Source: JACCZX01 sp963801035
Lineage (GTDB): Bacteria > Pseudomonadota > Gammaproteobacteria > Burkholderiales > Burkholderiaceae_F
Reading direction: 5' to 3'
Length of the DNA stretch: 64,000 bases
NCBI GenBank assembly: GCA_963801035.1
Contig: CAWDDF010000002.1
Location: 124,001-188,000, forward strand
Below the pieces are notes generated by a model. The model was not told the origin of the DNA. It saw nothing but the letters and a program-made list of their open reading frames with translations, and made no database searches. The first letter of the stretch is position 1; each line of letters starts with the position of its first letter. Of the stretch, positions 53,672-61,838 are shown piece after piece. The position numbers were made by a program, and so were the translations under genes.

Positions 53672-54547
53672 ATGAGCGCTCCGAGCAATGTCGATGCGGC
53701 CGGGACAGCTGTGCAGCGCGTCGAAGCACCGTCGTCTGCGGCGCCCCCGCGTCACGTCAGCGGCTACAGCGTTCCGGGCGAGGGCTCCAGCACGACGATC
53801 GCGATCGTGACGGTCATTGCGCTGCTGACGCTTTGGTGGGTTGCAACGCACGCCGGATGGATTCGCGATCTGTTTTTGCCAACGCCGGAACGGATCATCA
53901 CCAGCTTCGCGGATGCATGGAAGGGCGACATCCAGGGGGGCCGCCCGCTGTACGAGCATTTCGGGTGGAGCATGTTCCGCGTGTTCTTCGCATTCGCACT
54001 CGCCTGCGTGACCGCTATTCCCGTCGGAATTGCGATGGGGGTCTCGCGAATCGCGCGCGGCATCTTCGATCCGCCTGTCGAGTTCTATCGTCCGCTGCCC
54101 CCGCTCGCGTATTTGCCTCTGATCGTGATCTGGTTTGGTATCGAAGAAACCGCGAAGGTCGTACTGATTTACCTGGCGTGCTTTGCGCCGCTCGCAATGG
54201 CTGCGCGTGCGGGCGTCAAGAGCGTGATGATCGAGCAGATCAACGCCGCTTACTCGCTCGGCGCGTCGAAGTGGCAGGTCATTCGCCACGTCATCATTCC
54301 CGCCGCGTTGCCGGAGATTTTCACCGGCATGCGGATCGCTATCGGGTTCGGCTGGACCACACTGGTTGCCGCGGAGATGGTGGCGGCAACGGCGGGCCTT
54401 GGCCAGATGGTGCTGAACGCATCAAACTTTCTGCGAACCGATGTCGTCATCATGGGCATCTTCGTGATCGGGATCGTCGCGTACATGTTCGATCTGATGA
54501 TGCGTTACATCGAGCGCGCGGTTGTTCCGTGGAAGGGTCGGGGATAA
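53672..54547 (+). CDS. tauC: Taurine ABC transporter permease
   Basis: A 291-residue permease with six hydrophobic segments after a hydrophilic N-terminus of about 45 residues. TauC/SsuC blocks are WIRDLFLPTPERIITSFADAW, FFAFALACVTAIPVGIAMGVSRIARGIFDPPVEFYRPLPPLAYLPLIVIWFGIEE, and the EAA loop INAAYSLGASKWQVIRHVIIPAALPEIFTGMRIAIG. The family-typical GIEE and FYRPIPPLA motifs are clear. It is followed 31 bp later by suyA, so taurine uptake and sulfolactate cleavage share a transcript. Confidence 0.95.
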   Translation: MSAPSNVDAAGTAVQRVEAPSSAAPPRHVSGYSVPGEGSSTTIAIVTVIALLTLWWVATHAGWIRDLFLPTPERIITSFADAWKGDIQGGRPLYEHFGWSMFRVFFAFALACVTAIPVGIAMGVSRIARGIFDPPVEFYRPLPPLAYLPLIVIWFGIEETAKVVLIYLACFAPLAMAARAGVKSVMIEQINAAYSLGASKWQVIRHVIIPAALPEIFTGMRIAIGFGWTTLVAAEMVAATAGLGQMVLNASNFLRTDVVIMGIFVIGIVAYMFDLMMRYIERAVVPWKGRG

Positions 54548-54578
54548 TCACAACCGCTGCACACTCTCAACAAAGGCC

Positions 54579-54875
54579 ATGGCAGAAAAAGAGAAGATTC
54601 ATTTTGTAGTGCATGACGAGCACGATTCGGTCGGTGTCGTCGTGGTCGAAGGCGTACGTGCCGGCGACGAGATCACCGGCTGGATCATGGATCAGGACAA
54701 GACGTTGCGCACGAAGGTCCTGAACGACGTGCCGATCGGCCACAAGATTGCGATTCGTGACCTGAAGAATAACGATACTGTTATCAAGTACGGTACCGAC
54801 ATCGGTCGAACGATCGCGCCGATCAAGCTCGGCGAGCATCTGCACGTGCATAACGTCAAAACGAAACGCTGGTAA
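54579..54875 (+). CDS. suyA: (R)-sulfolactate sulfo-lyase alpha (small) subunit
   Basis: A 98-residue SAF-domain protein (UxaA N-terminal type): FVVHDEHDSVGVVVVEGVRAGDEITGWIMDQ, DVPIGHKIAIRDLKNNDTVIKYG, and the ending GEHLHVHNVKTKRW. The conserved PIGHKIA and HxHN motifs are those of SuyA. ATG 54579 is the start, not the longer in-frame reading from 54522 that overlaps tauC. With SuyB it splits (R)-sulfolactate into pyruvate and sulfite. It lies two bases before suyB. An altronate dehydratase fragment is an alternative but does not fit the context. Confidence 0.93.
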   Translation: MAEKEKIHFVVHDEHDSVGVVVVEGVRAGDEITGWIMDQDKTLRTKVLNDVPIGHKIAIRDLKNNDTVIKYGTDIGRTIAPIKLGEHLHVHNVKTKRW

Positions 54876-54877
54876 TC

Positions 54878-56038
54878 ATGGAAAAGACATTTCAAGGATA
54901 TCGACGCAAGAACGGCAGAGTGGGTGTGCGTAACCACGTGATCATTTTGCCGGTGGATGATCTATCGAACGCTGCATCGAATGCGGTTGCCAACAACATC
55001 CACGGCGCGATGGCTTTGCCGCACCCCTACGGACGGCTGCAGTTCGGCGCGGATCTTGAACTGCACTTTCGCACGTTGATCGGTACCGGAAGCAACCCGA
55101 ACGTCGCAGCGGTCGTGGTGATTGGCATAGAAGACCAGTGGACGCAGAAAATCGTCGACGGTATTGCAGCGACCGGCAAGCCGGTTGTCGGCTTCGGCAT
55201 CGAGCAGCACGGCGATCACGACACGATCATGCGGGCGTCGAAGGCAGCGCGCGAGTACGTGCAGTGGGCGAGCGAGTTGGAGCGCGAAGAGTGTCCGATC
55301 GACAGCCTGTGGATCTCGACCAAGTGCGGCGAGTCCGACACGACGTCGGGTTGCGGCGCCAATCCCACAGTCGGCAATGCGTTCGACAAGCTATATCCGC
55401 TCGGCACGACGCTGGTGTTCGGGGAGACCACCGAATTGACCGGTGGCGAGCACCTGGTGGCCGAGCGTTGCCGGACGCCGGAGGTGCGAGAGAAGTTCAT
55501 GCAATACTTCAATAGGTATCAGCAAGTCATTGATAAAAATAAAACAAGTGACCTCTCGGATTCTCAGCCTACCAAGGGCAACATCCTAGGGGGCCTGACC
55601 ACAATCGAAGAGAAAGCGCTCGGCAACATTCAGAAAATCGGGCGTACCTGCAAGATCGACGGAGTGCTCGATAAGGCTGAAGCCCCGACGGGACCCGGCC
55701 TGTGGTTCATGGATTCGTCATCCGCCGCGGCGGAGATGGTGACGTTATGCGCGGCGTCGGGCTACACCGTCCACTTCTTCCCGACCGGACAGGGAAACGT
55801 GATCGGCAATCCGATCCTGCCGGTAATCAAGTTGTGCGCAAATCCAAGAACAGTGCGCACGATGAGCGAACACATTGATGTCGATGTCTCCGGGCTGTTG
55901 CGACGGGAAATGTCGCCTGATGACGCCGGCGACGCACTGATCGACATGATGTTTCGCACGGCCAATGGGCGGCTCACTGCGGCTGAGGCGCTGGGCCATC
56001 GCGAGTTTGTTCTGACAAGGCTGTACGAGAGCGCGTGA
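54878..56038 (+). CDS. suyB: (R)-sulfolactate sulfo-lyase beta (large) subunit
   Basis: A 386-residue UxaA-family protein: FQGYRRKNGRVGVRNHVIILPVDDLSNAASNAVANNI at the start, ALPHPYGRLQFGADLELHFRTLIGTGSNPNVAAVVVIGIE, the conserved KCGESDTTSGCGANPTVGNAFDK iron-binding region, FGETTELTGGEHL, and GNIQKIGRTCKIDGVLDKAEAP. These match SuyB, the catalytic iron subunit; related hydro-lyases act on altronate or galactarate. The preceding suyA and tau genes support sulfolactate. The substrate would come from the HpsN-type dehydrogenase at 30.1 kb. A short tandem duplication spans its stop codon. Confidence 0.94.
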   Translation: MEKTFQGYRRKNGRVGVRNHVIILPVDDLSNAASNAVANNIHGAMALPHPYGRLQFGADLELHFRTLIGTGSNPNVAAVVVIGIEDQWTQKIVDGIAATGKPVVGFGIEQHGDHDTIMRASKAAREYVQWASELEREECPIDSLWISTKCGESDTTSGCGANPTVGNAFDKLYPLGTTLVFGETTELTGGEHLVAERCRTPEVREKFMQYFNRYQQVIDKNKTSDLSDSQPTKGNILGGLTTIEEKALGNIQKIGRTCKIDGVLDKAEAPTGPGLWFMDSSSAAAEMVTLCAASGYTVHFFPTGQGNVIGNPILPVIKLCANPRTVRTMSEHIDVDVSGLLRREMSPDDAGDALIDMMFRTANGRLTAAEALGHREFVLTRLYESA

Positions 56039-56060
56039 TGCTGCACGAGAGCACGTGATG
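56021..56060. repeat. 20-bp imperfect tandem duplication at the suyB/iron-sulfur gene junction
   Basis: Two adjacent 20-bp units (56021-56040 and 56041-56060) differ at only two positions. Each contains GTGATG preceded by CGAGAGC. The first copy carries the suyB stop overlapping an ATG (TGATG at 56036-56040); the second supplies the present start at 56058. The duplication appears to have pulled apart an ancestral stop-start overlap. Confidence 0.75.
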
Positions 56061-56768
56061 CTGCACGTCTCGGTGTGGCGCGGAACCGAGCAAGGGCGCT
56101 ACGTCGATTACGAAGTTCCGAGGCAGACGAGCCAGACCGTACTCGACGTGGTGACGTATATCCAGCGCAAGCTCGACTCGACGCTGGCGTATCGCTATGC
56201 GTGCCGCGTCGGCATGTGCGGCTCGTGCGCGATGACGGTCAACGGCGTGCCACGCTGGACATGCCGTACGCATGTCAGTGCGGTCGTGGGCGAAGGGAGC
56301 GCGCTGCAGGTCGCGCCGCTGGCTAACCTGCCTGTGGTGCGGGACCTTGCGACCGACATGCGTGAGTTCTTCGACAAATGGGCGCGTGCGAAGGGTCAAT
56401 ACAAAAGTGCACGCACTCGGCGCGACGACTTCGCCGCGGTCAGGCCCGCAACGAAAGAAGCGCAAGCGCGTCAGGCGGGCATCGAATGCATCGGCTGCGG
56501 TGTTTGCTACGCGGCATGTGACGTCGTCGGATGGCGCAGCGACTACTTAGGCCCAGCCGCGTTGAATCGTGCGTGGACTTTGATCAATGACGTACGCGAC
56601 GACACCCGATCCGAAAGGCTGCGCGCAGTGGCCGGCGACGCCGGCTGCCAAAGCTGCCACACGCACATCAGCTGCACTGAGCATTGCCCGAAACATATTT
56701 CGCCTACTGCGTCCATCGCGGGGCTGAAGCGGGCGACGGTAACGGCTGCTCTGAAGGGAAAGCTGTGA
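56058..56768 (+). CDS. Succinate dehydrogenase/fumarate reductase-type iron-sulfur protein (SdhB-like)
   Basis: A 236-residue protein with an N-terminal plant-ferredoxin domain carrying the [2Fe-2S] motif CRVGMCGSCAMTVNG and a later Cys in PRWTCRT (about residues 53-78). The C-terminal domain has IGCGVCYAACD (about residue 142) and CQSCHTHISCTEHCPKHISP (about residue 197) for the [4Fe-4S] and [3Fe-4S] centres. It lies 19 bp after suyB and is coupled to two cytochrome-b-like anchors. No flavoprotein subunit is present anywhere in the window except aprA, so its electron donor is unknown. It may connect an oxidoreductase of sulfonate breakdown to the quinone pool (inference). Confidence 0.88.
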   Translation: MLHVSVWRGTEQGRYVDYEVPRQTSQTVLDVVTYIQRKLDSTLAYRYACRVGMCGSCAMTVNGVPRWTCRTHVSAVVGEGSALQVAPLANLPVVRDLATDMREFFDKWARAKGQYKSARTRRDDFAAVRPATKEAQARQAGIECIGCGVCYAACDVVGWRSDYLGPAALNRAWTLINDVRDDTRSERLRAVAGDAGCQSCHTHISCTEHCPKHISPTASIAGLKRATVTAALKGKL

Positions 56769-57109
56769 CGCTCGACGTGCGTTTGGAAACACGCCTCTGG
56801 CTCGCACAGCGCGTTTCGGCTGCGGTGCTCGCGCTTTGTGTGATCGTGCACCTGATCACGATCATCTATGCAACGCGTGGGGGGCTGTCGGGCGCAGAGA
56901 TACTGGCGCGCACGCGGGGCAATACAGCGTGGCTGGCGTTTTACGTTGTGTTTGTGCTGGCGGTTGCGGTGCACGTTCCGATCGGGCTGCGTGCGATTGC
57001 CACCGAATGGCTTCGGTGGAGTGGGGCGAGTCGTGATGTGTTGCTGGCCGCGTTCGGCGTAGGGCTGGTCGTAATGGGCTTCCGCGCTGCGTGGGCTGTG
57101 TTCGCGTAA
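56765..57109 (+). CDS. Succinate dehydrogenase/fumarate reductase-type membrane anchor (SdhC-like)
   Basis: A 114-residue membrane protein with three hydrophobic segments (SAAVLALCVIVHLITII with a potential heme-ligand His; TAWLAFYVVFVLAVAVHVPIGL with a second His; DVLLAAFGVGLVVMGF). The opening RLETRLWLAQRVSAAVLA matches FrdC/SdhC-type anchors. GTG 56765 overlaps the previous stop by four bases. It should bind heme b and quinone with the next protein. Confidence 0.78.
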   Translation: MTLDVRLETRLWLAQRVSAAVLALCVIVHLITIIYATRGGLSGAEILARTRGNTAWLAFYVVFVLAVAVHVPIGLRAIATEWLRWSGASRDVLLAAFGVGLVVMGFRAAWAVFA

Positions 57110-57126
57110 GTGCCCACGCGTAAACC

Positions 57127-57489
57127 ATGAGAGTCAACTCGATCGGTGCGCGTCATTATTCGGCGCGACGGCGCCCAGCGTATATCGCGTTTCTGGTACA
57201 TCGACTGAGCGGTCTCGCGCTGGCGCTTTTTCTTCCCGCGCATTTTTGGGCAATTGGCCACGCGCTACGGGGCGAGGCCGAACTCGAAGGGTTTCTTCGA
57301 TGGACCGACAGCCCGTTGGTGAAAGCGGCGGAGTGGGGGCTGGTGGTGCTACTTGCGGCGCATGCGGGTGGAGGACTTAGGTTGCTCGCGTTGGAATTTC
57401 TGCCATGGCGGGGTTGGCAGCAGTCGCTATTGGCAATTGCTGCAGCGTTTTCGCTGGCCGTAGGTTTGGCATTCGCCTTGGCGTTATAG
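57127..57489 (+). CDS. Succinate dehydrogenase/fumarate reductase-type membrane anchor (SdhD/C-like)
   Basis: A 120-residue membrane protein with three hydrophobic segments. The SdhC motif is recognisable in RRPAYIAFLVHRLSGLALALFLPAHFWAIGHAL: the HR-x-SG block lies near the quinone site, and a following His could ligate heme. A second His-rich segment is VVLLAAHAGGGLRLLALE. It starts 17 bp after the previous gene. It completes a B-C-D set lacking the A subunit. Confidence 0.78.
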   Translation: MRVNSIGARHYSARRRPAYIAFLVHRLSGLALALFLPAHFWAIGHALRGEAELEGFLRWTDSPLVKAAEWGLVVLLAAHAGGGLRLLALEFLPWRGWQQSLLAIAAAFSLAVGLAFALAL

Positions 57490-57527
57490 CTAGATAGCCG
57501 AACAAATAACTATTTGTGGAGGAGCAG

Positions 57528-58496
57528 ATGAAGATGCGATTGCTTGTGCTTGCCCTGGGGACGATGCTGTCCTTTGGTTCCTACGGCCAATCGACGCCGT
57601 CGTACCCGACCAAGACTGTGCGAATTGTGGTGCCGTTCGCGGCAGGCGGGGCAACGGATATCGTCACGCGCATCCTTGCACAGAATCTCACCGAGAGCTG
57701 GGGCCAAGCTGTGGTGGTCGAGAATCGCGGCGGGGCGGGGGGCAACATTGGCGCGGCCGAAGTAGCTAAGGCCCCGGCAGATGGCTATACGTTGTTGATG
57801 ACTTCGGGATCGATCGTCACCGCGAACCAGCACATCTACAAAAACATGGGGTTTGATCCGCAGAAGGACTTGCTACCCATCACGATGGTTGCGAGTGGTC
57901 CGCAAGTGATCGTCGTCAATCCTAGTCTGCCTGTGAATAACGTCAAAGAATTGATCGAACTCGCAAAGGCAAAGCCCGGCACGCTTAACTACGGTCACGC
58001 GGGAATCGGCAGCCAGACGCATCTCGCCGCCGAAAACTTTCTCTTCTCGACCGGCTTGAACATTCAACAGATTCCGTACAAAGGCGAAGGCCCAGCCATC
58101 ACGGACTTGGTTGCCGGGCAGATCAATCTCGCAACGCCCAATCTTCCGGCGGCCATCGGCTTTATAAATGGCGGAAAGCTTCGCGCCCTTGCAGTAACTG
58201 GTAAGGAGCGTTCGCCCGCACTACCCAACGTGCCGACTGTCGCCGAAACCGTGCCGGGGTTTGAAAACATCGGATGGTTCGGATTGATGGCGCCGGCTGG
58301 CACTCCGCAGCCGATCATCGATCGGATTTATCGCGATGTAGTCAAGGCGCTCGACTCGACTGGCATACGCGCACGCTTTTTTGTGCAAGGCATGTCGCCT
58401 ACGCCGCTGACGCCCAGCGCATTTGCGACGCGCATAAAGAACGAAACGTCGCGCTGGGCCAACGTGGTGCGAGACCGCAAGATCGCAGCCAACTAA
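57528..58496 (+). CDS. Bug/TctC-family periplasmic binding protein, orphan
   Basis: A 322-residue binding protein with a signal peptide (KMRLLVLALGTMLSFGSYGQ) and Bug core: YPTKTVRIVVPFAAGGATDIVTRILAQNLTESWGQAVVVENRGGAGGNIGAAEVAKAPADGYTL, PGTLNYGHAGIGSQTHLAAENF, and PNVPTVAETVPGFE. ATG 57528 follows GGAGGAGCAG; a GTG at 57516 would bury the ribosome site. No tctA/tctB genes are adjacent, so it either partners the TctBA at 10-12 kb or acts in sensing. It lies 38 bp after the anchor gene and 79 bp before soxR. Ligand unknown. Confidence 0.9.
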   Translation: MKMRLLVLALGTMLSFGSYGQSTPSYPTKTVRIVVPFAAGGATDIVTRILAQNLTESWGQAVVVENRGGAGGNIGAAEVAKAPADGYTLLMTSGSIVTANQHIYKNMGFDPQKDLLPITMVASGPQVIVVNPSLPVNNVKELIELAKAKPGTLNYGHAGIGSQTHLAAENFLFSTGLNIQQIPYKGEGPAITDLVAGQINLATPNLPAAIGFINGGKLRALAVTGKERSPALPNVPTVAETVPGFENIGWFGLMAPAGTPQPIIDRIYRDVVKALDSTGIRARFFVQGMSPTPLTPSAFATRIKNETSRWANVVRDRKIAAN

Positions 58497-58534
58497 AAAA
58501 AATATGGCTTGACACTGCCGGTGGGAGGCCAGGA

Positions 58535-58566
58535 AGATATGCGCCATTGCGCATATGCGCATATCT
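58535..58566. promoter_or_regulatory. Operator-like repeats upstream of soxR
   Basis: AGATATGCGC (58535-58544) is exactly complemented by GCGCATATCT (58557-58566). Between them a further GCGCATAT (58549-58556) directly repeats the right arm, and GCGCATATGCGC (58549-58560) is itself a palindrome. The cluster ends nine bases before the ArsR-family start and covers the probable ribosome/promoter region. A possible -35, TTGACA, lies at 58509-58514. Autorepression by the adjacent regulator, with co-control of sox genes, is the natural reading. Confidence 0.65.
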
Positions 58567-58575
58567 GGCTGATCT

Positions 58576-58923
58576 ATGGACCCTGAGCTCGAGCGGCTGT
58601 TTGAAGTGGTCTCCGGTTACTTCGGGCTCCTGTCAGAACCCACGCGCCTGAAGATTCTTAACGCGATTTGCGAGGGTGAACTCAGCGTCACCGAGATCGT
58701 CGAGCGCGTCGAATCGACGCAGACCAATGTGTCTCGACACTTGAACCTGATGTACGGCAAGGGCGTTTTAAAGCGCCGGCGTGAAGGCTCGTCGACGTTC
58801 TACTCGATCGCTGATCGCAACGTCGTGACACTTTGCCGTACCGCGTGCATTCAAATGGCGAGTCAGTTCGACGAGAGATCGGTATCCAACCGCACGCTGA
58901 AGCGGTTCATGCAGCGTGCATGA
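58576..58923 (+). CDS. soxR: ArsR-family regulator of the sox cluster (SoxR-like)
   Basis: A 115-residue ArsR/SmtB winged helix: FGLLSEPTRLKILNAICEGELSVTEIVERVESTQTNVSRHLNLMYGKGVLKRRREGSSTFYSIAD, with the recognition helix about residues 47-60. Cysteines 32, 87 and 91 sit at the end of helix 2 and in the last helix, comparable to the persulfide-switch pair of BigR/SqrR/SoxR-type sensors. It overlaps soxC by four bases (ATGA). It presumably represses the sox operon until reactive sulfur forms a disulfide or polysulfide bridge. It is not the redox-cycling MerR protein also called SoxR. Confidence 0.85.
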   Translation: MDPELERLFEVVSGYFGLLSEPTRLKILNAICEGELSVTEIVERVESTQTNVSRHLNLMYGKGVLKRRREGSSTFYSIADRNVVTLCRTACIQMASQFDERSVSNRTLKRFMQRA

Positions 58924-60224
58924 CGAGTCGTGCTGTTGGCCGCGTAATTGCGGCGCCCGAAAATCACCTGCCGGTCGACCAGTTGCGCTTGCAGCGGCGC
59001 AAATTCATTGGAGGCGGCGCCTCAGCGGCCGCATTGATGATCGGCGCTGGAAGGGCAGCACAGGCCGGCGAGGCGAACCTCGTTCCCCCATGGACGCGTT
59101 CGTTGGGTGCGCCGGTTGTCAGTACCGGTTACGGCATGCCGTCGAAGCACGAAGCCAACGTGCAGCGGCGGCAAAGCCCTGGACTAACACCACAACCGCA
59201 AGCCAGCGTCAGCTTTACGCCGCTGCAAAATCTATTCGGCATCATCACGCCGAGCGGTGTGCATTTCGAGCGCCATCACTCCGGCATGCCCGAGGTCGAT
59301 CCCCAGCAGCATCGACTGATGATTCACGGTCTCGTCAACCGCCCGCTGATGTTGACGATGGACGACGTGATGCGATTTCCGTCGGTCTCGCGCATTCACT
59401 TCATCGAATGCGGTGCCAACGGCGGCATGGAGTGGGCCAACGTCGCCGTGCCGACCGTGCAGTACACGCACGGGATGATTGCCTGCAGCGAGTTCACCGG
59501 AGTGCTGCTTTCGACGTTGCTCGACGAGTCCGGCTTCGATCGGGCGAAAGGCAAGTTCGTTCTCGCCGAAGGGGCCGACGGCTCTGCATTGACTCGCACG
59601 ATTCCGATGGAGTTTGCGCTGAACGACGTGATGGTCGTCTACGGGCAGAACGGCGAAATGCTGCGGCCGGAAAATGGGTACCCATTGCGACTGCTGGTGC
59701 CCGGCGTGCAGGGCGTATCGAGCGTCAAGTGGCTGCGTCGTCTCGAGGTCGGCGATAAGCCGTGGAACACGCGCGAAGAGGCTTTGCACTACATCGATCT
59801 GCTGCCGAATGGTCTGCACCGCCAATATTCGATAGTCCAGGAAGTCAAGTCAGTGATCACGATGCCGTCGGGAGGCCAGACGCTCGTCGGCCGCGGCTAT
59901 TACGAGATAAGCGGTCTCGCATGGTCCGGCCGCGGCAAGATCAAGCGTGTCGATGTATCGGTCGACGGTGGGCGTAATTGGCAGACGGCGCGTCTTCAGG
60001 AGCCGGTGCTGACCAAGGCGCTGACACGCTTTCGACTCGACTGGAATTGGGACGGATCGCCGGCGCTGCTGCAAAGCCGCGCGGTCGATGAAACCGGGCA
60101 CGTACAGCCGAGCATTCAACAACTGCGCGCAGTGCGTGGCGTGCGCTCCATCTATCACAACAACGCGGTGCAAACGTGGCGCGTGCAACCCGACGGCGAG
60201 GTGTGGAATGTCCAGGTCGCATAG
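58920..60224 (+). CDS. soxC: Sulfane dehydrogenase molybdopterin subunit SoxC
   Basis: A 434-residue molybdoprotein of the sulfite oxidase family with a twin-arginine signal (LQRRKFIGGGASAAALMIG, about residues 24-42). Conserved features are LTPLQNLFGIITPSGVHFERHHSG-type text (here FTPLQNLFG), DDVMRFPSVSRIHFIECGANGG with the molybdenum-ligand Cys, EMLRPENGYPLRLLVPGVQGVSSVKWLRRLEV, and the C-terminal dimerisation domain GRGKIKRVDVSVDGGRNW. With SoxD it oxidises SoxY-bound sulfane sulfur in the periplasm. ATG 58920 overlaps the regulator's stop. The sequence is SoxC rather than SorA, as the following diheme SoxD and SoxYZ show. Confidence 0.96.
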   Translation: MTSRAVGRVIAAPENHLPVDQLRLQRRKFIGGGASAAALMIGAGRAAQAGEANLVPPWTRSLGAPVVSTGYGMPSKHEANVQRRQSPGLTPQPQASVSFTPLQNLFGIITPSGVHFERHHSGMPEVDPQQHRLMIHGLVNRPLMLTMDDVMRFPSVSRIHFIECGANGGMEWANVAVPTVQYTHGMIACSEFTGVLLSTLLDESGFDRAKGKFVLAEGADGSALTRTIPMEFALNDVMVVYGQNGEMLRPENGYPLRLLVPGVQGVSSVKWLRRLEVGDKPWNTREEALHYIDLLPNGLHRQYSIVQEVKSVITMPSGGQTLVGRGYYEISGLAWSGRGKIKRVDVSVDGGRNWQTARLQEPVLTKALTRFRLDWNWDGSPALLQSRAVDETGHVQPSIQQLRAVRGVRSIYHNNAVQTWRVQPDGEVWNVQVA

Positions 60225-61236
60225 CGCGCTGGTTGCACTCGCGCTGATCGCGACGACGTTATCGGTTGGTGCGCAGCAGGGTCGTTACGGTCTCGGTCGT
60301 GCACCGACGCCACAGGAAATCGCGGCGTGGGATATCGATGTTCGACCCGACGGGCATGGGCTCAAAGTGGGCAAGGGCACTGTCGCGCAGGGACAGAAGA
60401 TCTACGACGCGCAGTGCGCCAGCTGTCATGGCACTTTCGGCGAGAGCAATCGTTACATGGCGGTTGCCGGAGGTGTACGCAAGAGTGATTTGACCACCGG
60501 CCGCGCGTCAATGCTGCTGCAGTCCGATGGACTGCGGACGCTGGGAACCAAGCTGAACTACGCGGCAACGCTGTGGGACTACATTTTTCGCGCGATGCCG
60601 TGGACCAATCCGCAGTCGCTTAGTGTCGACGAAACATACGCGGTAACCGCATACGTGCTGCACCTGAACGAAATAGTTCCAGCCGATTATGAGTTGAACG
60701 AGAAGACGTTACTCAGCGTGCAGATGCCCAACCGGAACGGGCTCACAACCGCGCATGGACTTGGAAGCGTGAAAGGACAGCCGGACGCGCAAGGCAGTCT
60801 CTGCATGAAGGACTGCGTTAAAGAGGTCACGATTACGTCCGAGATACCGGAGTTCGCACGCAATCAAAGCGGCAACCTGGCGCAGCAAAAGCGCCCGCTA
60901 GGACCGATGCGCGGCATCGATACCGCGCGATTCGACGCTGGGAAGACCGCAACAACACACGTTGCAACGCAGACCGCGGCGCCGCACCCGTCGGATCTGA
61001 TCGCTCGGCATGCTTGCACCGCATGCCATGGATTGACGAACAAGATTGTCGGACCGGGTTTCAACGAAATCGCAACCAGATATCAAGGGCGAACAGACGC
61101 ACAGGCATATCTGTCCAAACGGATCAAGGAAGGCGGTCAAGGTGTGTGGGGTGAAATCCCGATGCCGCCGCAAGCAGGATTGAAGGAGAGTGACGCCGAG
61201 GAAATCGCACGGTGGATCGCAAGTGGAGCGAAATAA
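60208..61236 (+). CDS. soxD: Sulfane dehydrogenase diheme cytochrome SoxD
   Basis: A 342-residue cytochrome c with a signal peptide (ALVALALIATTLSVGAQQG) and two c-heme sites: CASCHGTFGE about residue 70 and CTACHGLTNK about residue 270. The N-terminal domain (GRAPTPQEIAAWDIDVRPDGHGLKVGKGTVAQGQKIYDAQC) and AMPWTNPQSLSVDETYAVTAYVLHLN are SoxD-specific. It takes electrons from SoxC. ATG 60208 lies inside soxC (17-bp overlap). A 109-bp gap to soxY may hold an internal promoter. Confidence 0.95.
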   Translation: MSRSHSALVALALIATTLSVGAQQGRYGLGRAPTPQEIAAWDIDVRPDGHGLKVGKGTVAQGQKIYDAQCASCHGTFGESNRYMAVAGGVRKSDLTTGRASMLLQSDGLRTLGTKLNYAATLWDYIFRAMPWTNPQSLSVDETYAVTAYVLHLNEIVPADYELNEKTLLSVQMPNRNGLTTAHGLGSVKGQPDAQGSLCMKDCVKEVTITSEIPEFARNQSGNLAQQKRPLGPMRGIDTARFDAGKTATTHVATQTAAPHPSDLIARHACTACHGLTNKIVGPGFNEIATRYQGRTDAQAYLSKRIKEGGQGVWGEIPMPPQAGLKESDAEEIARWIASGAK

Positions 61237-61345
61237 TTTTTAGCAATAGGGTTATCCCGAGAGCGAAATAAAATCAGGTGGACGCGCTGCTACATTCATG
61301 CGTTTGCTTCGAGCAACCCCGAACATAGTGGCAGGAGACTTTTGG

Positions 61346-61813
61346 ATGACACAGAGTCGCAGAGAATTCGTAAAGCTAACCGGCGTATTCGCCGTAATGG
61401 CCAGCGCGGGACTCATCAGTACCCAGGAAGCATTCGCACAGCAGCAAGCGTGGAACAAAGCCGCATTCGAGGCGAAGTCGCTTGATGAAACGGTCAAGGC
61501 GCTCGGCGGTCCCCCTGCCACGCAAAGTACGGACATTTCAATCACGGCGCCCGACATTGCGGAAAACGGCGCCGTGGTTCCCGTAGCCGTTACCAGCAAG
61601 ATCCCGAATACGCAAAACGTCTACATCCTGGTCGAGAAGAATCCCAACTCGCTTGCAGCGGGATTTGCAATTCCAGCCGGAACCGATGCCAACGTCGCCA
61701 CCCGCATCAAGATGGGGCAGACCTCTAATGTGCATGCGGTAGTCAAAGCCGACAACAAGTTTTATGTCGCCACGAAAGAAGTCAAAGTAACCCTCGGCGG
61801 TTGCGGCGGCTGA
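61346..61813 (+). CDS. soxY: Sulfur carrier protein SoxY
   Basis: A 155-residue protein with a twin-arginine signal (SRREFVKLTGVFAVMASAGL) and the invariant swinging-arm C-terminus VKVTLGGCGG. The cysteine there carries the sulfur intermediates through the Sox cycle. ATG 61346 (GGCAGGAGAC upstream) is used; the longer reading from 61298 adds non-family residues before the Tat motif. It forms a heterodimer with SoxZ, encoded 25 bp downstream. Confidence 0.97.
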   Translation: MTQSRREFVKLTGVFAVMASAGLISTQEAFAQQQAWNKAAFEAKSLDETVKALGGPPATQSTDISITAPDIAENGAVVPVAVTSKIPNTQNVYILVEKNPNSLAAGFAIPAGTDANVATRIKMGQTSNVHAVVKADNKFYVATKEVKVTLGGCGG

Positions 61814-61838
61814 GCGACGTTCGCATACAGGAGCAAAG

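Noticed and set aside
54579..56038. Altronate dehydratase (UxaA)
   Set aside because: The two-subunit split and tau context match SuyAB. No uronate genes are present.
58576..58923. Arsenic-responsive ArsR repressor
   Set aside because: No ars genes are near; the gene overlaps soxC and its cysteines do not form the CVC-type arsenite site.
58920..60224. Sulfite dehydrogenase SorA/SoeA instead of SoxC
   Set aside because: The following gene is a diheme SoxD-type cytochrome and soxYZAX follow directly, which fits SoxCD, not SorAB.
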